From Apostichopus japonicus (lineage: Eukaryota; Echinodermata; Holothuroidea; Aspidochirotida; Stichopodidae): a stretch of DNA of 64,000 bases. The translations under genes were made by a program, and so were the position numbers. Below are positions 48,801 to 60,879 of the stretch, piece after piece (within the stretch, counting starts at the first letter, position 1; each line of letters begins with the position of its first letter). The notes below the pieces were generated by a model, which saw nothing but the letters and a program-made list of their open reading frames with translations, had not been told where the DNA came from and searched no databases. The DNA lies in NCBI RefSeq assembly GCF_037975245.1, contig NC_092567.1, positions 1,157,714-1,221,713 on the forward strand, read 5' to 3'.

Positions 48801-51800
48801 TAAGTTTCCCCCAAACTGGATTTTTGTTAAGTGCATTAAACGCGGAGTGTTTAGGTCTTAATTAGTACTTGTACAAGAACGTCTCTTAACCGTTCCTCAT
48901 TGCTTTCTGAAGTTTCTTCTCCTTTTAATTAATCATGTGCATTAATTGAGAGATGTAATTTGTAGACCTTTAGACTATCTTGTAATGAAGATATCAGCTA
49001 GATGTGTATTCCGTTTCCTTGTCATAAGTAACCGAGATTATCGGCAACCTATAATCCGACACTGGATAATGTTCGCTGACTGATAAAAAATACTAACTGA
49101 TAAATTGCCCAGAACGAACTCATTGGTAATCATAACTGGTTCTGCGTTACCAAATGTTTTGAAAATATGTCCTTTTTCATAGAATTTTCTTACCCTAAGA
49201 TATCCAAAGTATCCCTTCTGCTCTATTTATGGCGCAAAAGGATGTGATCTTACTGCATATTAACCTTATGTGTAATGAATTCATACTATATAGTTGTGTT
49301 GAAGTTTGAACATGAAATATTATTATTAGTAAGTTCAGCATAAAATGTTGGCGAAATTTCTGATAACATTAATTAAGTAATATGAGACCTTTGAAGACAT
49401 TTAATCGTCAGTCCACACCTGGCCACATACGTACTAGGAATCAATTGATTAACCCCATACAAATAAACCCGTAAAAGAAATATCTGTTATTTTTAGATTA
49501 CTGTCCTGGACCACTTTCATATCCAAGTGATTGCTTGGATGTTCAAGAGAACGGTGATAACATGAGTGGCGTATACACAATAAAACCAGACGGCGCTGAT
49601 CCATTTCAAGTATATTGTTACATGGATACTGACGGTGGAGGCTGGACGGTGAGTTCTATGTCTAAGATTGTACAGTAATACAGTGAATATGATATTAATA
49701 TTTAAGGTTAAATATGGAACTGTTATCCATTTGTCGTGTTCAAATAAAACAAATTCGTCCCAAACTTCGAAATACTGGATGCAAATGTGTCATTCTTGTC
49801 TGATGTCGTTCGCGTTATTGGGATATACCGCCCTCCCGCGTTGAAGTGTACTGTTGCAGATTTCATCGCTGAATTTGCTTCACTCTTGGAGAATATAATT
49901 AATGCAAGAAGCCGACTGCTCATCGTCGGAGATTTCAACATTCATGTTGATGATCGTAATGATAATGACGCCATGAACTTCCTCGAGCTGCTATATTCTC
50001 TAGATCTGATTCAACACGTCTCACGTCCTACTCATGACTAGGAACATTCGTTAGATTTAATAATAACGAGGGCCGAATATTTGTTTGTGACTACTATTGA
50101 TTATGATTGACCTTTTACTATCTGACCATTGCTCCGTTCATGTTACCACGAATCTTACCAAGCCAAGGTGTACAAGGATACTCGCACCTCTCGCAACATC
50201 GACATAACTGACGGATACGAGTTGCATCGGTGCTCTCACTATACGGTTTCGTCTGAGAGCACTGCGACAGAACTGGTTCATTATTACAACACTATAAAAT
50301 GTGTAGATCAGCTTCGCTTGCTTTGTGGAAGATAGGCAGTATCCGAAATATGCTAGATCAGAGCGCAACTGAATAACTATCATGCTTTCACTACTTCCCG
50401 TCTTGATTACTGCAACAGTTTATTTATTGGCCTACATTCACAGGAAATCAATAAATTATAGCGCATTCAAACTTCTGCTGCGCGCCTCGTTACAAGAATA
50501 AAGAAATTTGAGCATAATACAGCCATTCTCAAAGATCTCCATTGGCTTCCTGTCAAGCAGCGCGTTATACATTTATGATTTTATTTATTACACATAAACT
50601 TCTCCATGGTGTGACACCGGTGTACCTGGAGGAGCTTCTGTGTCAGCTTGTTCCTAGTCGTAGTTTACGTAGAAACTCCGACCGGCAACTCCGACTGAAT
50701 CAACCACGCTTACGTAATAATTTCAAATTCAAATTCAAATTTATTAATTTATAAAGCGTTAAATCTGTAAAATACATTCTAAAACGCTGTACAATAGTAA
50801 AACTACATATGAATATAATAATTAACAATTAATAACTAAAACGATGTTAAGAACTAATGTTTAAAAAACTGAGTAAAAAAGGTGAGTTTTCAAATCTCTC
50901 TTAAAAATAGTAAGACTATGTTGTGAACGAAGTGTCAGCGGAAGGGAGTTCCACAACCTAGGTGCATAGACGTGGAATGCACGTCCACCGAAGGTGGTGC
51001 ACCTGTAACTCGGGGTACTCAACATAAAAGCATCATTGGACCTCAGGCGGTAGGTACTGTTGTGGCGCAGTTCAATCGACTCACCAAGATATTCAGGAGC
51101 CATATCATGTAGAATTTTAAAAACAATCAAGAGAACTTTAAAATGAATACGGAGCTGCACAGGAAGCCAATGTAAGTCTATGAGAGCAGGTGTAATGTGA
51201 TCAGATTTTTTAAGACCTAGAACAAGTCTAGCAGCAGAATTCTGAACACGTTGCAATTTATTGATCAAATAACCGGGAGCACCATACATCAGACTGTTAC
51301 AGTAATCAATTTGGCTAGTAATAAAGGCATGAATGAGTGAACAAGCAGCCTCATGAGTGAGATAGTCACGAATACGAGCAATATTATGAAGATGATAATA
51401 TGCAACACTACAAACTTTCGAGACATGTTGGTCCATAGATAACTTCTCATCAAAAATAACACCTAGATTTCGCACTTTGGAACATGGTGTAATCTGTGCA
51501 TCACCAACAGTGATATCACTAATGGTAACTTTTTCTAATTGTTGCCTACCACCCAATATGATGAATTCAGTTTTACTGTCATTGATTTTCAGTTTATTGG
51601 TCAGCATCCAGTGTCTTACATCAGAGATACATTCCTGCAAGGCAGTCACTGCGAATTCCTCCTGAGCACGAGAGTCTGGTTTGAATCCAATGTACAGTTG
51701 GTGATCATCGGCATATCCTTGAGCACTAGGTAAATGGCGTTCAATAATCTCGAGAACCGGTGCAGCATAAACCGTGAACAGAACGGGTCCCAAACACGAG

Positions 51801-54800
51801 CCTTGTGGAACGCCAAATCTCAGTTGATATGATTTGGACAGCTTGTTATTTACCATAACTTGCTGGGTGCGTCTTTCGAGATATGATTTAAACCAACACA
51901 GGGCTGTGGAAAACACCCCAAGATGTGATTCAATAGTCTTTAACAATATCCCATGATCGATGGTGTCAAAGGCAGAGCTGAGGTCTAACATGACGAGAAG
52001 AACCACTTTCTGCCTGTCGAACTCCAGCCGCATATCCGACTGAACTTTGAGTAGTGAGGTCTCAGTACTATGAAACTGCCTGTATGCAGACTGATTAGGA
52101 GGTAGTAAATTGTTGTTCGATAAATGTAGTTGAAGCTGTCCAACAACTGCTCTTTCCACCAATTTTGACAGAAACGGAAGGTTACTCACAGGTCGGTAGT
52201 TGCTGAAAACATTCTCCGCCCCCGGTTTCTTCAAAATTGGCGTTACCACAGCGTTTTTCCAAACTGGTGGAAAGTAGCCATGTTGCAGAGACATGTTTAT
52301 CACCATAGTTAAAAATGGTAGAATCACCTCCGCACATTCCTTGAGCAACCACGTCGGAATTGGATCGTTCACACAATGTTTGTTCGGAGACTGGCGGAGA
52401 AGTGCCCTAACGTCTTCCTCACTTAAAACAGAGAATGAATGGAAAGACGGTGTAGCGGAATGAGCAATATTCTGTCGACAGATATCAGGGACATCATCAT
52501 TATCAAGTTCATCTCTGATCTTGTCAATTTTGGACATAAAATAGTCACCGAAATCATTCGATAGTTCGTCCAAAGAAATAGTCGGTGGATATTGAATGTC
52601 ACAATTCGGTTTCAGGAGGGAGTTCATTAGCTCAATTAGTCTTTTCGAATCAGAAGAACAGTCTATTACCTTTTGTGAGTAGTGCTCAGTTTTAGCCCTG
52701 ATAAGCTGAGCTCTAACCGAATTACGGTGATGTTGGAATTGTTGTTTTCGAAACTCTCTATCAACAGGATCATCCACAGGACACTTTCGCCAACAACGCT
52801 CGGCTTTGCGGCGGGCACATTTGCCTTGTTTAATTTCATCATTCATCCATGGAACAACTGGTCTGATCGTGATGACTTTAGTCTTAACAGGTGCGTGTTT
52901 GTCGATGAGTTCTCGGAGAGTTGTATTATAGAGTGCCACGATACGATCTAGATCCATAGGAGATGTTACTGTCATATCTGATGTAATGGTACACAGTGGG
53001 GAAGCCTGGATATCCCTTTTAAACATGGCGATGTCGATGGCTTTATATTTCCTAAAGGATATGGATTTCCGATCAAGACGTAGTTTCGGAAATGCAAGGT
53101 CACTATGTACGAAGGCATGATCTGATATAAAGTGAGCGACATCCGGTGTCGATAAAACTAAATTGTCGCATTCCCTCGTGATCAGTAAGTCGAGTACGTG
53201 ACCCGCGGAATGCGTGTGGTCTTTGACATGTTGTTCAAGACCAAAGCTTGAAATAAGGTCATTGAACTTCCGTGCATGCATGTCCGAAACATCATCAACA
53301 TGGATATTGAAATCCCCAGTGATTACAACTGGTTCCTTATATGCAATAACAGACTCCAAGTAATCTGCAAATTCCTCCATAAAACAGTTAACTGAGGTCG
53401 AATGTTCTGCCGAGTAAGGAGGGCGATAAACGACAATGATCCTGACCGTAATATCCGGTCCTGTGACTCTCCATTCAGAAGACTCAAATGATTGGCCCTG
53501 GTTTGCAATGATTTTCTTTGCTTCCAGTGGTTCTTTGCACAGTAAACCAGTTCCTCCACCAGCCCTGTCCTCTCTAGGGTGGTCATATAGCTTATAACCA
53601 TTAGGTGCTCACTCACATCGGATTGCATCATCGTCCTTTTTCAACCAAGTTTCCGTGACAGCACACAGATCAACAGCATTGGATACAATGTAGTCTGAAA
53701 AATCACCGGTTTTGTTCCTTATGGAGCGAGTGTTCACTGTACAAAAATTCAAGCTTGACAAATGTCTAAGAGACCTAGGTGGATTCGGTACCCGTTTCAC
53801 TATTTGCAAATTACCATAATCAACCCCATCGCGTCGATCAAATTGTCTAATTCTTGGCTTCCCAGATCTGCACCCACGTTTGGTCCGCACTGAGTCGTTA
53901 AGAATGCTATTGTCTCGAAGGAGTTGAAAAAGTGTGTTAGATTATCTCGGTAATTGGCCTCCATTCAGTTCGAGAAGCCGCTCCGCAGAATAGCGTAATA
54001 TTGTCATTGAGTAGGAATCTCCAATAACGAGATCTCCATGCACAATTGCACCAGAACAATAGAACTTAGTTCTGTTCTTGAAGTGTCGTGAAGGCCTGTG
54101 TGTAGGCTCGTGTGTAGGCTCGCTATAGAATAACTGGTCTAAGCTTTTATCACTGCCGTAGGGAATAACTCCCAGAGTTGAAAAATTATATGTGTCCAAA
54201 TTCCACAAATGACACCAAATATGGGTGAACAGTAAACCAATACATACGAAATTTGGCTGAACAACATAGTACCGATAACAAAATCCTTAAATATCCGAGT
54301 ATACGTAATAAAAACGATAAAATATGAGAGCAAGAATTGACAAGCAGCCACACGCGGCGCTACACTAATATCTGATTTTCTAATGTGTGTAATAATTTCT
54401 ATGGTGAGCGTGCTTTGTCGACCTATGCACCACGCCTATGGAAAAAGCTTCCACATTTACTAACCTCAGTGGACGATTTTTATCTTTATAAATCTAAACT
54501 GAAGACTCATCTCTTTGAAGAGTATATTTAATCAGAATTGTTTATGTATTAATATTTTGCATAGTATTCTTAGTATTGCAGAGAGAGAGTTTAACTTTTC
54601 TAATTTTTAACGAATTGGATAATTTGTTTTCATTGCTTGCAATTTATATGTTGTACGACGCTTTGAGATGTTTTCCATGTAATGCGCCTTTTTTAAGAAT
54701 ATAGTTACATTAAATTACATTCATTCACATTTAAAAAATCTGTACAAATCATAATTTATTATAGCATAATAATTGATATTTAAAGTTTCCTACTTAAATT

Positions 54801-57584
54801 TTTACAGTTATATGGTAGCTCCAAAGAAGTACTACGTTTTACATTAAAAAGATTCGAGATATTTCCTGTACTGGTCGAAATACATATCTTCACTTATTCT
54901 TTCCTACAGTGTCAAATATAGTTATTTTCGTAGATTGCAGTCTTATGCAAGCCAAAACGTGAAATAGCAATTGTACTTTTAATTTACAGAATATAGCAAT
55001 TTACAGTATATGGCACGATAGGCTAATCACTGCTTCGTCACTGTTAGCGTCTATATCATGGCCACCTATGTTCTACACACAATATAGTAACAATCATCAT
55101 TCAGCACTGTTCAACTAAGAACTTTAAACTTTAAAGAAGTTTTTCAGAAATAGTTATTTCCATTCCATGCATGAAACAATGTATACCATAAATTTGCATA
55201 GATGTTGATGGTTAGCATAAACTAAAAGAGCTGATATCTATGTTCATGGTACACAATATACTATATTCCATTTATCAGAAATAATGCATTGTCTCTGCTC
55301 AATATAAGTAAATAATAATAATAATAATAAATGAACTTATTGAGCGCTAAAATCTACGAAGTATTCAATAGCGCTCTACAACCCTAATAGAACGCCGACT
55401 TGAAAAAAATGAGTCTTCAAACAAGACTTGAACTGACTGAGAGTGGGAGAACTCCGCACAGATATGGGCCCGGCTGATGGAAAGGCACGGTCGCCGTCGG
55501 TTTTCAGTTTAGTTCTGGGAACAGTGAGAATGAGTGTATTGCTAGAACGCAAGGTATAACGAGTATTGACCTGGAAGGACAGATGGTCCGACAAAAAGGC
55601 GGGTGCCATTCCATGAATGCATTTATACACGAGGAGCAGTACTTTGAACTTAATTTTGATTCAACAGGCAATCAATGCAAAGAAAGTAAATCTCGTGTGT
55701 TACCCATTACGTGGAAAAGTAAAGGTGATTGTCACATTGAAATGTTACCTTTAAAACGGTTAAGACGAAAGTATACCGATTTAGCAAAGTAATATATTCT
55801 TTTATTTCTTGAAAGGTATTTCAAAGGCGAGAAGATGGTTCCGAAGATTTCTTCAGATCTTGGAACGATTACAGAGATGGGTTTGGTTCTTTGGAAGGAG
55901 AACATTGGTTGGGTAATGAGAAGTTATACTCCTTGACCAATCAGAGGAGGTATGGACTCCGTGTAGACTTGGGAGATTTTGAAGACGCGACACGATTCGC
56001 CAAGTACGACTTTTTCATCATCGCAGACTCGATCGACAAATATAGATTGCAACTTGGAATATTTTCTGGGAATGTTGGTGAGTGTTTGCGACTCCGTTTT
56101 CATTCCAGGAAAAACTTTTGATACCTTAGGTGGGAGGGTTTATATACCCTCGATTCGATCGACCTTAGATAGATGCCTCGCAAAAGCTGCTGAATATGAG
56201 TAGAATTTGACGCTACATAGACATAATGTATGATCGGCCTTTGAAACTCGTTAAGGATTTGGTCATGAAATATTAATGCAGCACCAGTAAGCAAAGAATG
56301 CTTGTATTTAGTACTTGTAATCAACGAATTGGTTTACCACATGCTTACAAACTGCAATAATCGATGAAGGCTGAGAGATTCGAAACGACTAGCATTGGTC
56401 TTTCTTGAAATGAAAGAGGCATTATCTAACTGTTCTGTAAGGTCCACATATCGGAATCGGATACTTTTAACAGTCACATCACTCAGCACACACACAGAAC
56501 AAAGGTTTACATTCCACATGTTATGTTACTTACACCTACGTATTTTTATTACCTAGTTATTAATTAGTACACATTGTTACACTGGTCACACAGTTTATCT
56601 TCCTATTCTGTTAATCTCCTAAGCTTTCTAATTTCCATCGTTCAGTCTGTCGTCGTTTAGTTGCCTGTCTATTTTTCTAGTTTGAATGTGTTCTTCCGGT
56701 TTACGATTCAGTAAGCTTTGAAGAAGTTCTTGGTAAGACCGAAACGTTAGGCGCTCTTACTTATACATTTAACATTTGTAATAGTACAGCAATTACAGGT
56801 TAATTGTAAAGGGCAATTGAAAATGGGACTGACCGGTTCCGTTAAAAAAAAAACGAATTCTTGGCATAGGATTTGTAAAATGCCTCAACGTTCAAACCGA
56901 AAGGGTCACAAAGAGAAATATAAAATAATCGGCAATTACATCACAACGCTTAAGCTAATTGACCACAAATGTAGGATAAACCCGCCAGGGCTTATGCATT
57001 ACAATTTACACTTCGGGTGGCTTCCAATTTTAACATTTCTTAATTCCAATTGGGAATCTTTGCAATTTAGAAAGTTATTTTGGAATGATCAACCGTAGAT
57101 TGCGCTAAGAGGAAAACCCACCTTGGGATGAACAAACCACCCGGCTGGGTATCGAACCCGGACCATCCCGAAGGCTGAGCATAATTGCTTCAAATGCCGC
57201 AGCCTTTCTCATTCGGCCATAACATCAGTTATAAGCTTTAGTTATCGCTATCAAATTGATAGATGGTTCCATGTGTTTTAATAATTGCAGTTAGAACATC
57301 ATATGGTCTTCAAGTAATTTCTTGTTGTTGTTGCAGGTGATGCTATGGCCGTTTGCGATAACATGCAATTCTCTTCTCGTGACATGGATAACGATGTATG
57401 GGCAAATAGCTGTGCGTTGAGCTACAAAGGAGGATGGTGGTACGAGAGATGTCACCACGCTAACCTCAACGGTGCATACCATGAAGGAGATCACTCGTCA
57501 TATGCTGATGGAGTCAACTGGCTGCAATGGAGAGGACACCAATACTCTCTAAAATTTTCCGAAATGAAGTTGAGACCGATATGA
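42723..57584 (+). CDS. Secreted fibrinogen-related protein (FREP/ficolin-like), five exons, 301 aa
   Basis: Exons 42723-42860, 48274-48379, 49497-49648, 55816-56077 and 57337-57584 join in frame to 906 nt. Residues 1-20 are a signal peptide. Residues 47-81 form a short Cys-containing helical region. Residues about 84-301 are a fibrinogen C-terminal domain with [24 protein letters not shown], the DMDND calcium loop (235-239) and [16 protein letters not shown]. Cysteines in SDCL/VYCY and NSCAL/ERCHH fit the two family disulfides. Such proteins bind acetylated sugars or microbial surfaces in innate immunity, or act in adhesion and development; the ligand cannot be told from sequence. There is no collagen stalk or long coiled coil. 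A TATA box precedes the gene. Introns 1, 3 and 4 are filled with retroelements yet the frame is intact. Specific orthology is not claimed. Confidence 0.92.
43389..44628 (+). mobile_element. 5'-truncated RTE-like LINE with 11-bp target duplication
   Basis: The 11-bp duplication ATTCATCTGTT flanks the insertion at 43378-43388 and 44629-44639. Inside, one frame is open from the 5' truncation (43390) to the stop at 44616, about 408 residues. It shows reverse-transcriptase motifs [21 protein letters not shown] and FADDIVL, then a C-terminal [13 protein letters not shown] and [13 protein letters not shown] region. The 3' end is an (AG)n tail. The uninterrupted frame and perfect duplication indicate recent insertion. 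Clade assignment (RTE-like) rests on C-terminal style only. Confidence 0.93.
44885..45151. repeat. 47-bp tandem repeat, about 5.5 copies
   Basis: GTGTATATTATATGTTGTTT recurs at 44921, 44968, 45015, 45062 and 45109, each followed by CTTATGCTGTTTCTTACTAC. Copies are nearly identical. It lies in intron 1 of the fibrinogen-related gene. Confidence 0.96.
45630..45850 (+). mobile_element. tRNA-derived SINE
   Basis: The head carries an A-box-like GTTAAAGTGGTTAAAACAG and a perfect B box GGTTCGAGTCC at 45685-45695. It is followed by TTGGGCAAGGCACTTTA (45716-45732), a word I associate with the bodies of invertebrate SINEs. The acceptor stem is not closed, so this is a SINE and not a tRNA gene. The right end is uncertain. 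Confidence 0.75.
46540..48110 (-). mobile_element. Old, decayed LINE in intron 1
   Basis: On the minus strand, 47326-47060 reads like the region after the FADD box of a non-LTR reverse transcriptase ([20 protein letters not shown], then [12 protein letters not shown]). Further downstream, 46720-46560 gives [20 protein letters not shown] and [10 protein letters not shown], reminiscent of the C-terminal region. Order and direction agree, but stops and drift are heavy. Borders and clade are not certain. Confidence 0.5.
48274..48379 (+). CDS. Fibrinogen-related gene exon 2: Cys-rich and short helical linker
   Basis: A 106-nt exon between CCCACAG and GAG|GTTAGT. It encodes [20 protein letters not shown] and [15 protein letters not shown]. 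The Cys-Cys-x-Cys cluster could support inter-chain disulfides. The following Ile/Leu spacing suggests a short coiled coil for oligomerisation; that is inference. Confidence 0.8.
49497..49648 (+). CDS. Fibrinogen-related gene exon 3: start of fibrinogen domain
   Basis: A 152-nt exon between TTTTTAG and ACG|GTGAGT. It encodes [20 protein letters not shown], then [15 protein letters not shown]. The D-C, S-G-x-Y-x-I, V-x-C-x-M-x-T-x-G-G-G-W-T pattern is diagnostic of the fibrinogen C-terminal domain. Confidence 0.95.
49735..54735 (+). mobile_element. Older L2/CR1-like LINE, internally deleted and split by another LINE
   Basis: Left part 49735-50724: endonuclease words [10 protein letters not shown] and [13 protein letters not shown], then a jump to the C-terminal region ([40 protein letters not shown]). 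Right part 54400-54531 continues exactly in frame with [18 protein letters not shown] and [11 protein letters not shown] plus stop. The split is at GTAATAATTTC, duplicated on both sides of a minus-strand LINE. Between endonuclease and C-terminus most of the reverse transcriptase is missing. Several stops show decay. The 3' UTR ends near 54735 with ACATT-type repeats. Confidence 0.88.
50725..54388 (-). mobile_element. Near-complete L2/CR1-like LINE (endonuclease and reverse transcriptase), 3,664 bp
   Basis: Bounded by the 11-bp duplication GTAATAATTTC at 50714-50724 and 54389-54399. One frame runs on the minus strand from about 53941 to 50861, broken by a single TGA at 53609-53611. Order: endonuclease ([46 protein letters not shown]), then reverse transcriptase ([51 protein letters not shown]), then the C-terminal [23 protein letters not shown] and PRLWNSLP. 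The 3' end has AAATTC tandem repeats. A further frame at 54208-53942 lies upstream after a TAA and may be part of ORF1 or 5' UTR. One nonsense change suggests recent loss of autonomy. Confidence 0.93.
55307..55680 (-). mobile_element. Truncated L2/CR1-like LINE 3' end
   Basis: The minus strand reads [20 protein letters not shown], then [20 protein letters not shown] and [10 protein letters not shown], with stop near 55376. The 3' UTR contains TGAGCGCTA-type sequence and a (TAA)n tail at 55313-55330. A frameshift lies near the 5' truncation. Confidence 0.85.
55816..56077 (+). CDS. Fibrinogen-related gene exon 4: middle of fibrinogen domain
   Basis: A 262-nt exon between TTGAAAG and TTG|GTGAGT. 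It encodes [40 protein letters not shown] and [21 protein letters not shown]-x-x-Y-x-x-G-F-G and E-x-W-L-G-N are core family motifs. Confidence 0.96.
56665..56770 (+). repeat. Hairpin repeat (GAAGAAG...CGAAACGTT), copy 4
   Basis: The plus strand has GCTTTGAAGAAGTTCTTGGT, then AAGACCGAAACGTTAGGCGC and CTTACTTATACATTT. Upstream GTTTGAATGTGTT is shared with copy 3. The stem is GTTCTT/AAGACC with one mismatch. A Penelope-like reverse transcriptase fragment lies 1.6 kb downstream. Confidence 0.55.
57119..57225 (-). mobile_element. tRNA-derived SINE head
   Basis: The minus strand has TGGCCGAATGAGAAAGGC (A-box region, 57202-57219) and B box GGTTCGATACC (57148-57158) with CCGGG/CCCGG around the T-loop. 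The 5' GGCCGA and long spacing recall Leu/Ser-type tRNAs, but the anticodon arm and acceptor stem do not form cleanly. Intronic, just before the last exon of the fibrinogen-related gene. Confidence 0.6.
57337..57584 (+). CDS. Fibrinogen-related gene exon 5: calcium loop, ligand pocket and stop
   Basis: The exon starts after TTGCAG with [20 protein letters not shown], followed by [20 protein letters not shown] and a C-terminal [12 protein letters not shown] before TGA. The D-x-D-N-D loop is the usual calcium site, and the Cys pair around YKGGWW is conserved in ficolins and related lectins. Confidence 0.97.
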
Positions 57585-58324
57585 TATATTTCTCATCAGC
57601 ATTCTATCAAAATGGTTTAAATTTCTAAAATAATCAAGTTATTTGTTAAAGTTGAGCTTCAAACGTGTTGGAATTTTCTTGATCTGATTTTAGCTCTCTC
57701 ATATTAAATTTTTGAATGGATTCATACACTCCTCACTGATTGTCCCTTAAATTCCTGTAATATTATAACGAATAGCTTGGTGAAATTCCTATCTTATACA
57801 CAAATTAAATATGTATTAATTTTAAAATCTAAGCTTTATTGTTAATGGAAATATATTAAACCCCCAAGTTGCCATCAGGGTCTCATATTTTCTTGTTATT
57901 TGTATTCCTATAATATAAGTCGTGGCACTGAAGTGTGTGGTTAATATTCACGTGTATAATGTTAATGGCTTCTGGTTACACCAATTTTTCGCCTCAGATT
58001 CATGCAAGGTAGCAAAAAGTAAGTTAATCTATTGGGTACCTTTATTGGTATTCCTTTATGACTAGAGTTTTGTTACTGCTATATCCAACTCCAGTATCAA
58101 TTGTTAAAATGATAGTCCTTTACTCCTAAGAGATCTATCACTATTTGAGACAGGTCATCTTTTTGTATTTCACTCTGTGATTTAAGGACATTCCAATCAT
58201 TATAACACCTTCCAAAGTTACCTACCGTTAGATAGAGTGACCAGAGATTAACACGTCTGTATATTCTAAATCCACTGACCGTGACATATATCTCGACTAT
58301 CATAGTTTTCACTCAATTCATATT
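57585..58324 (+). other. 3' flank of the fibrinogen-related gene
   Basis: AT-rich non-coding sequence. ATTAAA at 57855-57860 is a possible polyadenylation signal about 270 bases past the stop. No further gene is seen. Confidence 0.4.
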
Positions 58325-58830
58325 AAAGAGTCAATTGTCTTTAGCTGAATGCTTCGCTACAAACGCATCTGTTCTGATCCCTTACAATTTCGTAGTCAAT
58401 CAACCACCCTCATTGGCCATTTTATTGATTGCAATTATCCCTACAAATTATTGAAGAGAACCTTGAACAAGGTCTTTAGGATTCCCAGGGATAAATTGCT
58501 TCAAAATCAACATAGGGAGGTGAAAGGGAATCGTATTCCGGTTCTCCTTACGCGCAGCGATCAGGTCAATCCATTCATCAGGCTCGTCAAAAATGAATGG
58601 AACACGTTGAAATAGGGAGACGATATGGGTGACATTTTTATTAAACCCATGTAATTGCTACAAGACAACCTCCTAGCATACGCAACATCCTTGTTAGGAA
58701 TCGTTTACCCTCCACCGATACTTCCTAACCCAAGGGAAATATTAAATGTGGTTAACCCCCGTGTAAGGTCTGTCATCATATAATCACGGACCCTGACATT
58801 CATCTCTCTCTCCACCATGGGTGTGTTTTC
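58325..58830 (+). mobile_element. Penelope-like element fragment (reverse transcriptase C-terminal part and Cys-rich linker)
   Basis: The frame 58349-58615 reads LRYKRICSDPLQFRSQSTTL, then YPYKLLKRTLNKVFRIPRDK and NRIPVLLTRSDQVNPFIRLV. This is the pattern RICS...GYP...L...IPR..LL...RIP.VLT...I..IV...W found after the reverse-transcriptase core of Penelope-like elements. After a shift, IRNILVRNRLPSTDTS and CKVCHHIITDPDI follow, the linker region that precedes a GIY-YIG nuclease in such elements. The catalytic core and nuclease are missing. Confidence 0.72.
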
Positions 58831-60879
58831 ATCCAGACCCATACAACTGTGACGCTCCCTTTGTGATATAACGTATCACTTGTGTTGTCTGTCCTGACAT
58901 ACAGTGTATTAGTCAAACCCCCACTCCATTTCGATACGGCTGAGTAATTACAAAAGCAATATCATACTCAACAAAACCAGTTTTCCAGTGGCTGAACATT
59001 TTCATCTTCCACAACACAATATCGACTACCTAACGTTTGCCATGATCCTGTGTAATTTGTCTGTCTGTCGTAGAGCTTCGCTTGGTTTGTAGGTATGTAC
59101 GTGCACGATTACAAGGTACTTCTAAGCGTTAGGACCACTACTTCCTTATACATCAGGATCATTATACATCAGGATATTATATTCCAACAGGCTCCGAGGA
59201 CGAGCACATATTCACCAGGTTGAGTAGTAGTATATGACCTGCACTTCTGTAATGTAGTATATTTGACAGCAACGTAGACCTTAACACTGTACTGAATGAA
59301 TGGTCCAGATAAAACTAGCCCTAAAGCTCTTCTTCGTACAATTGAGCAACTCATCCTTGTTCCTGTACAGTGATTACAACCGATTGCTCGAGAAACAAAA
59401 ACAATCAGTGCCTGATTTCTAGATATTGCATAGCTAGAAGAAAACAATGGCATATCTATATCAATCATAATAAACTTGGTCTGAAGATGCTTTGCTATAT
59501 ATAGAGCCACACTATTATGTCTTATTTCAATGTATCAAAAGTCCTCGTTGAATCCCACTGGAAATTGAAGGTCTGAGTGAAAGACTACACATTGTCTTTA
59601 AATTTGACAGTGATATAGACGTGTCAACAATGCTGTTTACGTTTGAATTTACAGTTGCACGGACCAAACGGAATTTCTCTGCAAAGAATAATTGACGTGG
59701 AGTGAAGTTCTTATTTACTTCGGAATGTATTTGTGGATCAAGTTAAACACTGTTTAATAGGTTAACATGTGCGTCTGAATTAAGCACAGTCGTATTGTAC
59801 AAAGTAGGTGTTATGCAGCCTATGTGTTGTACTGTAGAATGTTTCATTATTATTACGTGTATCGGTGGAGGATGGAGGAGTGGGGGTTGGGGTGGGGTTC
59901 AGTTTTTTTTTATTTTGAAGTGAACCGCGGATGGCGGGGGAAATTACCAGGTTTAGGGTCCTTCGCTTCGAACTCACAAGTGATAAATGAGGATGCAATA
60001 GTGTTCTTCCGTTGAAACAACGGCTGACAATTTATTACAAACTCTTAATGATAAATATACAAATGAATAAATCATGATACATGACAATATACATGGCTTA
60101 AAGAATTACCTATCTCGGGGAAAACCTATACTCAATCTATGAAATACCAATAACATCAGAACAAATACAATTGAAGAATGAATACCCGCAATACTGTACA
60201 AATGTATAATGAACATATAATCTGCACTTGGAAATAATACAATATGTTTGCCAACAGGCGAGGACTTCTTGGATACCATTGGCTTCGAGCCTGAAGCCGA
60301 TAACCATTCAAAACCTGAGGCATCCTGCCTCTTAAAAGGGGGACATCTCCTCACTGACTCCAGATAGTCCAGATATGGGTATTATTACATAGATGGGCAA
60401 TCAAAGTTACGAAATACTAAGGGGTTTTACGAGGCGAACCCCGGAGCTCTGCAGGGACGCTGAGGGCCATTATCACAGCGTGTGCAGAACTAACAAAACA
60501 CGTGCAAAAGTTATGTGCACAAAAGCTATTACATAACACATATAAATATTCATAGGCTGCAAACAACAAAATTTCACTTCACTACAATATTTTTCCGGGG
60601 GCTGGAAATACCTTGGTAGATTTAATCACTACCCTAAAACAAAACCTTACTATTCATTAGTAAATAACTACAAAGAATGAATGTAAGAATTGTTTACGTA
60701 CACTCTACGCACATGCGACCACATTCAAAACAATTTCTGAACTTGTTCTTTATAACGCAATGTGAGTGCAATAAACTGGGTCTGGCACTAGCTCCAAGGA
60801 AAGCTTTGCATATCTGTTAATATCTCCAGGGTAGTAATATTAGACTTAAGCTTAACAGAGATTTAAATAAACATATTCA
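58831..60879. other. No gene recognised
   Basis: Several short frames are present without domain character. A G-rich patch lies near 59866-59945 (TGGGGGTTGGGGTGGGG). The stretch 60000-60480 has an unusual base composition for the region but no recognisable ends or frame. I cannot assign a function. Confidence 0.45.

Noticed and set aside
59169-59510. 113-codon minus-strand frame
   Set aside because: No domain, no homologous copy in the window, no promoter-like context; likely chance.
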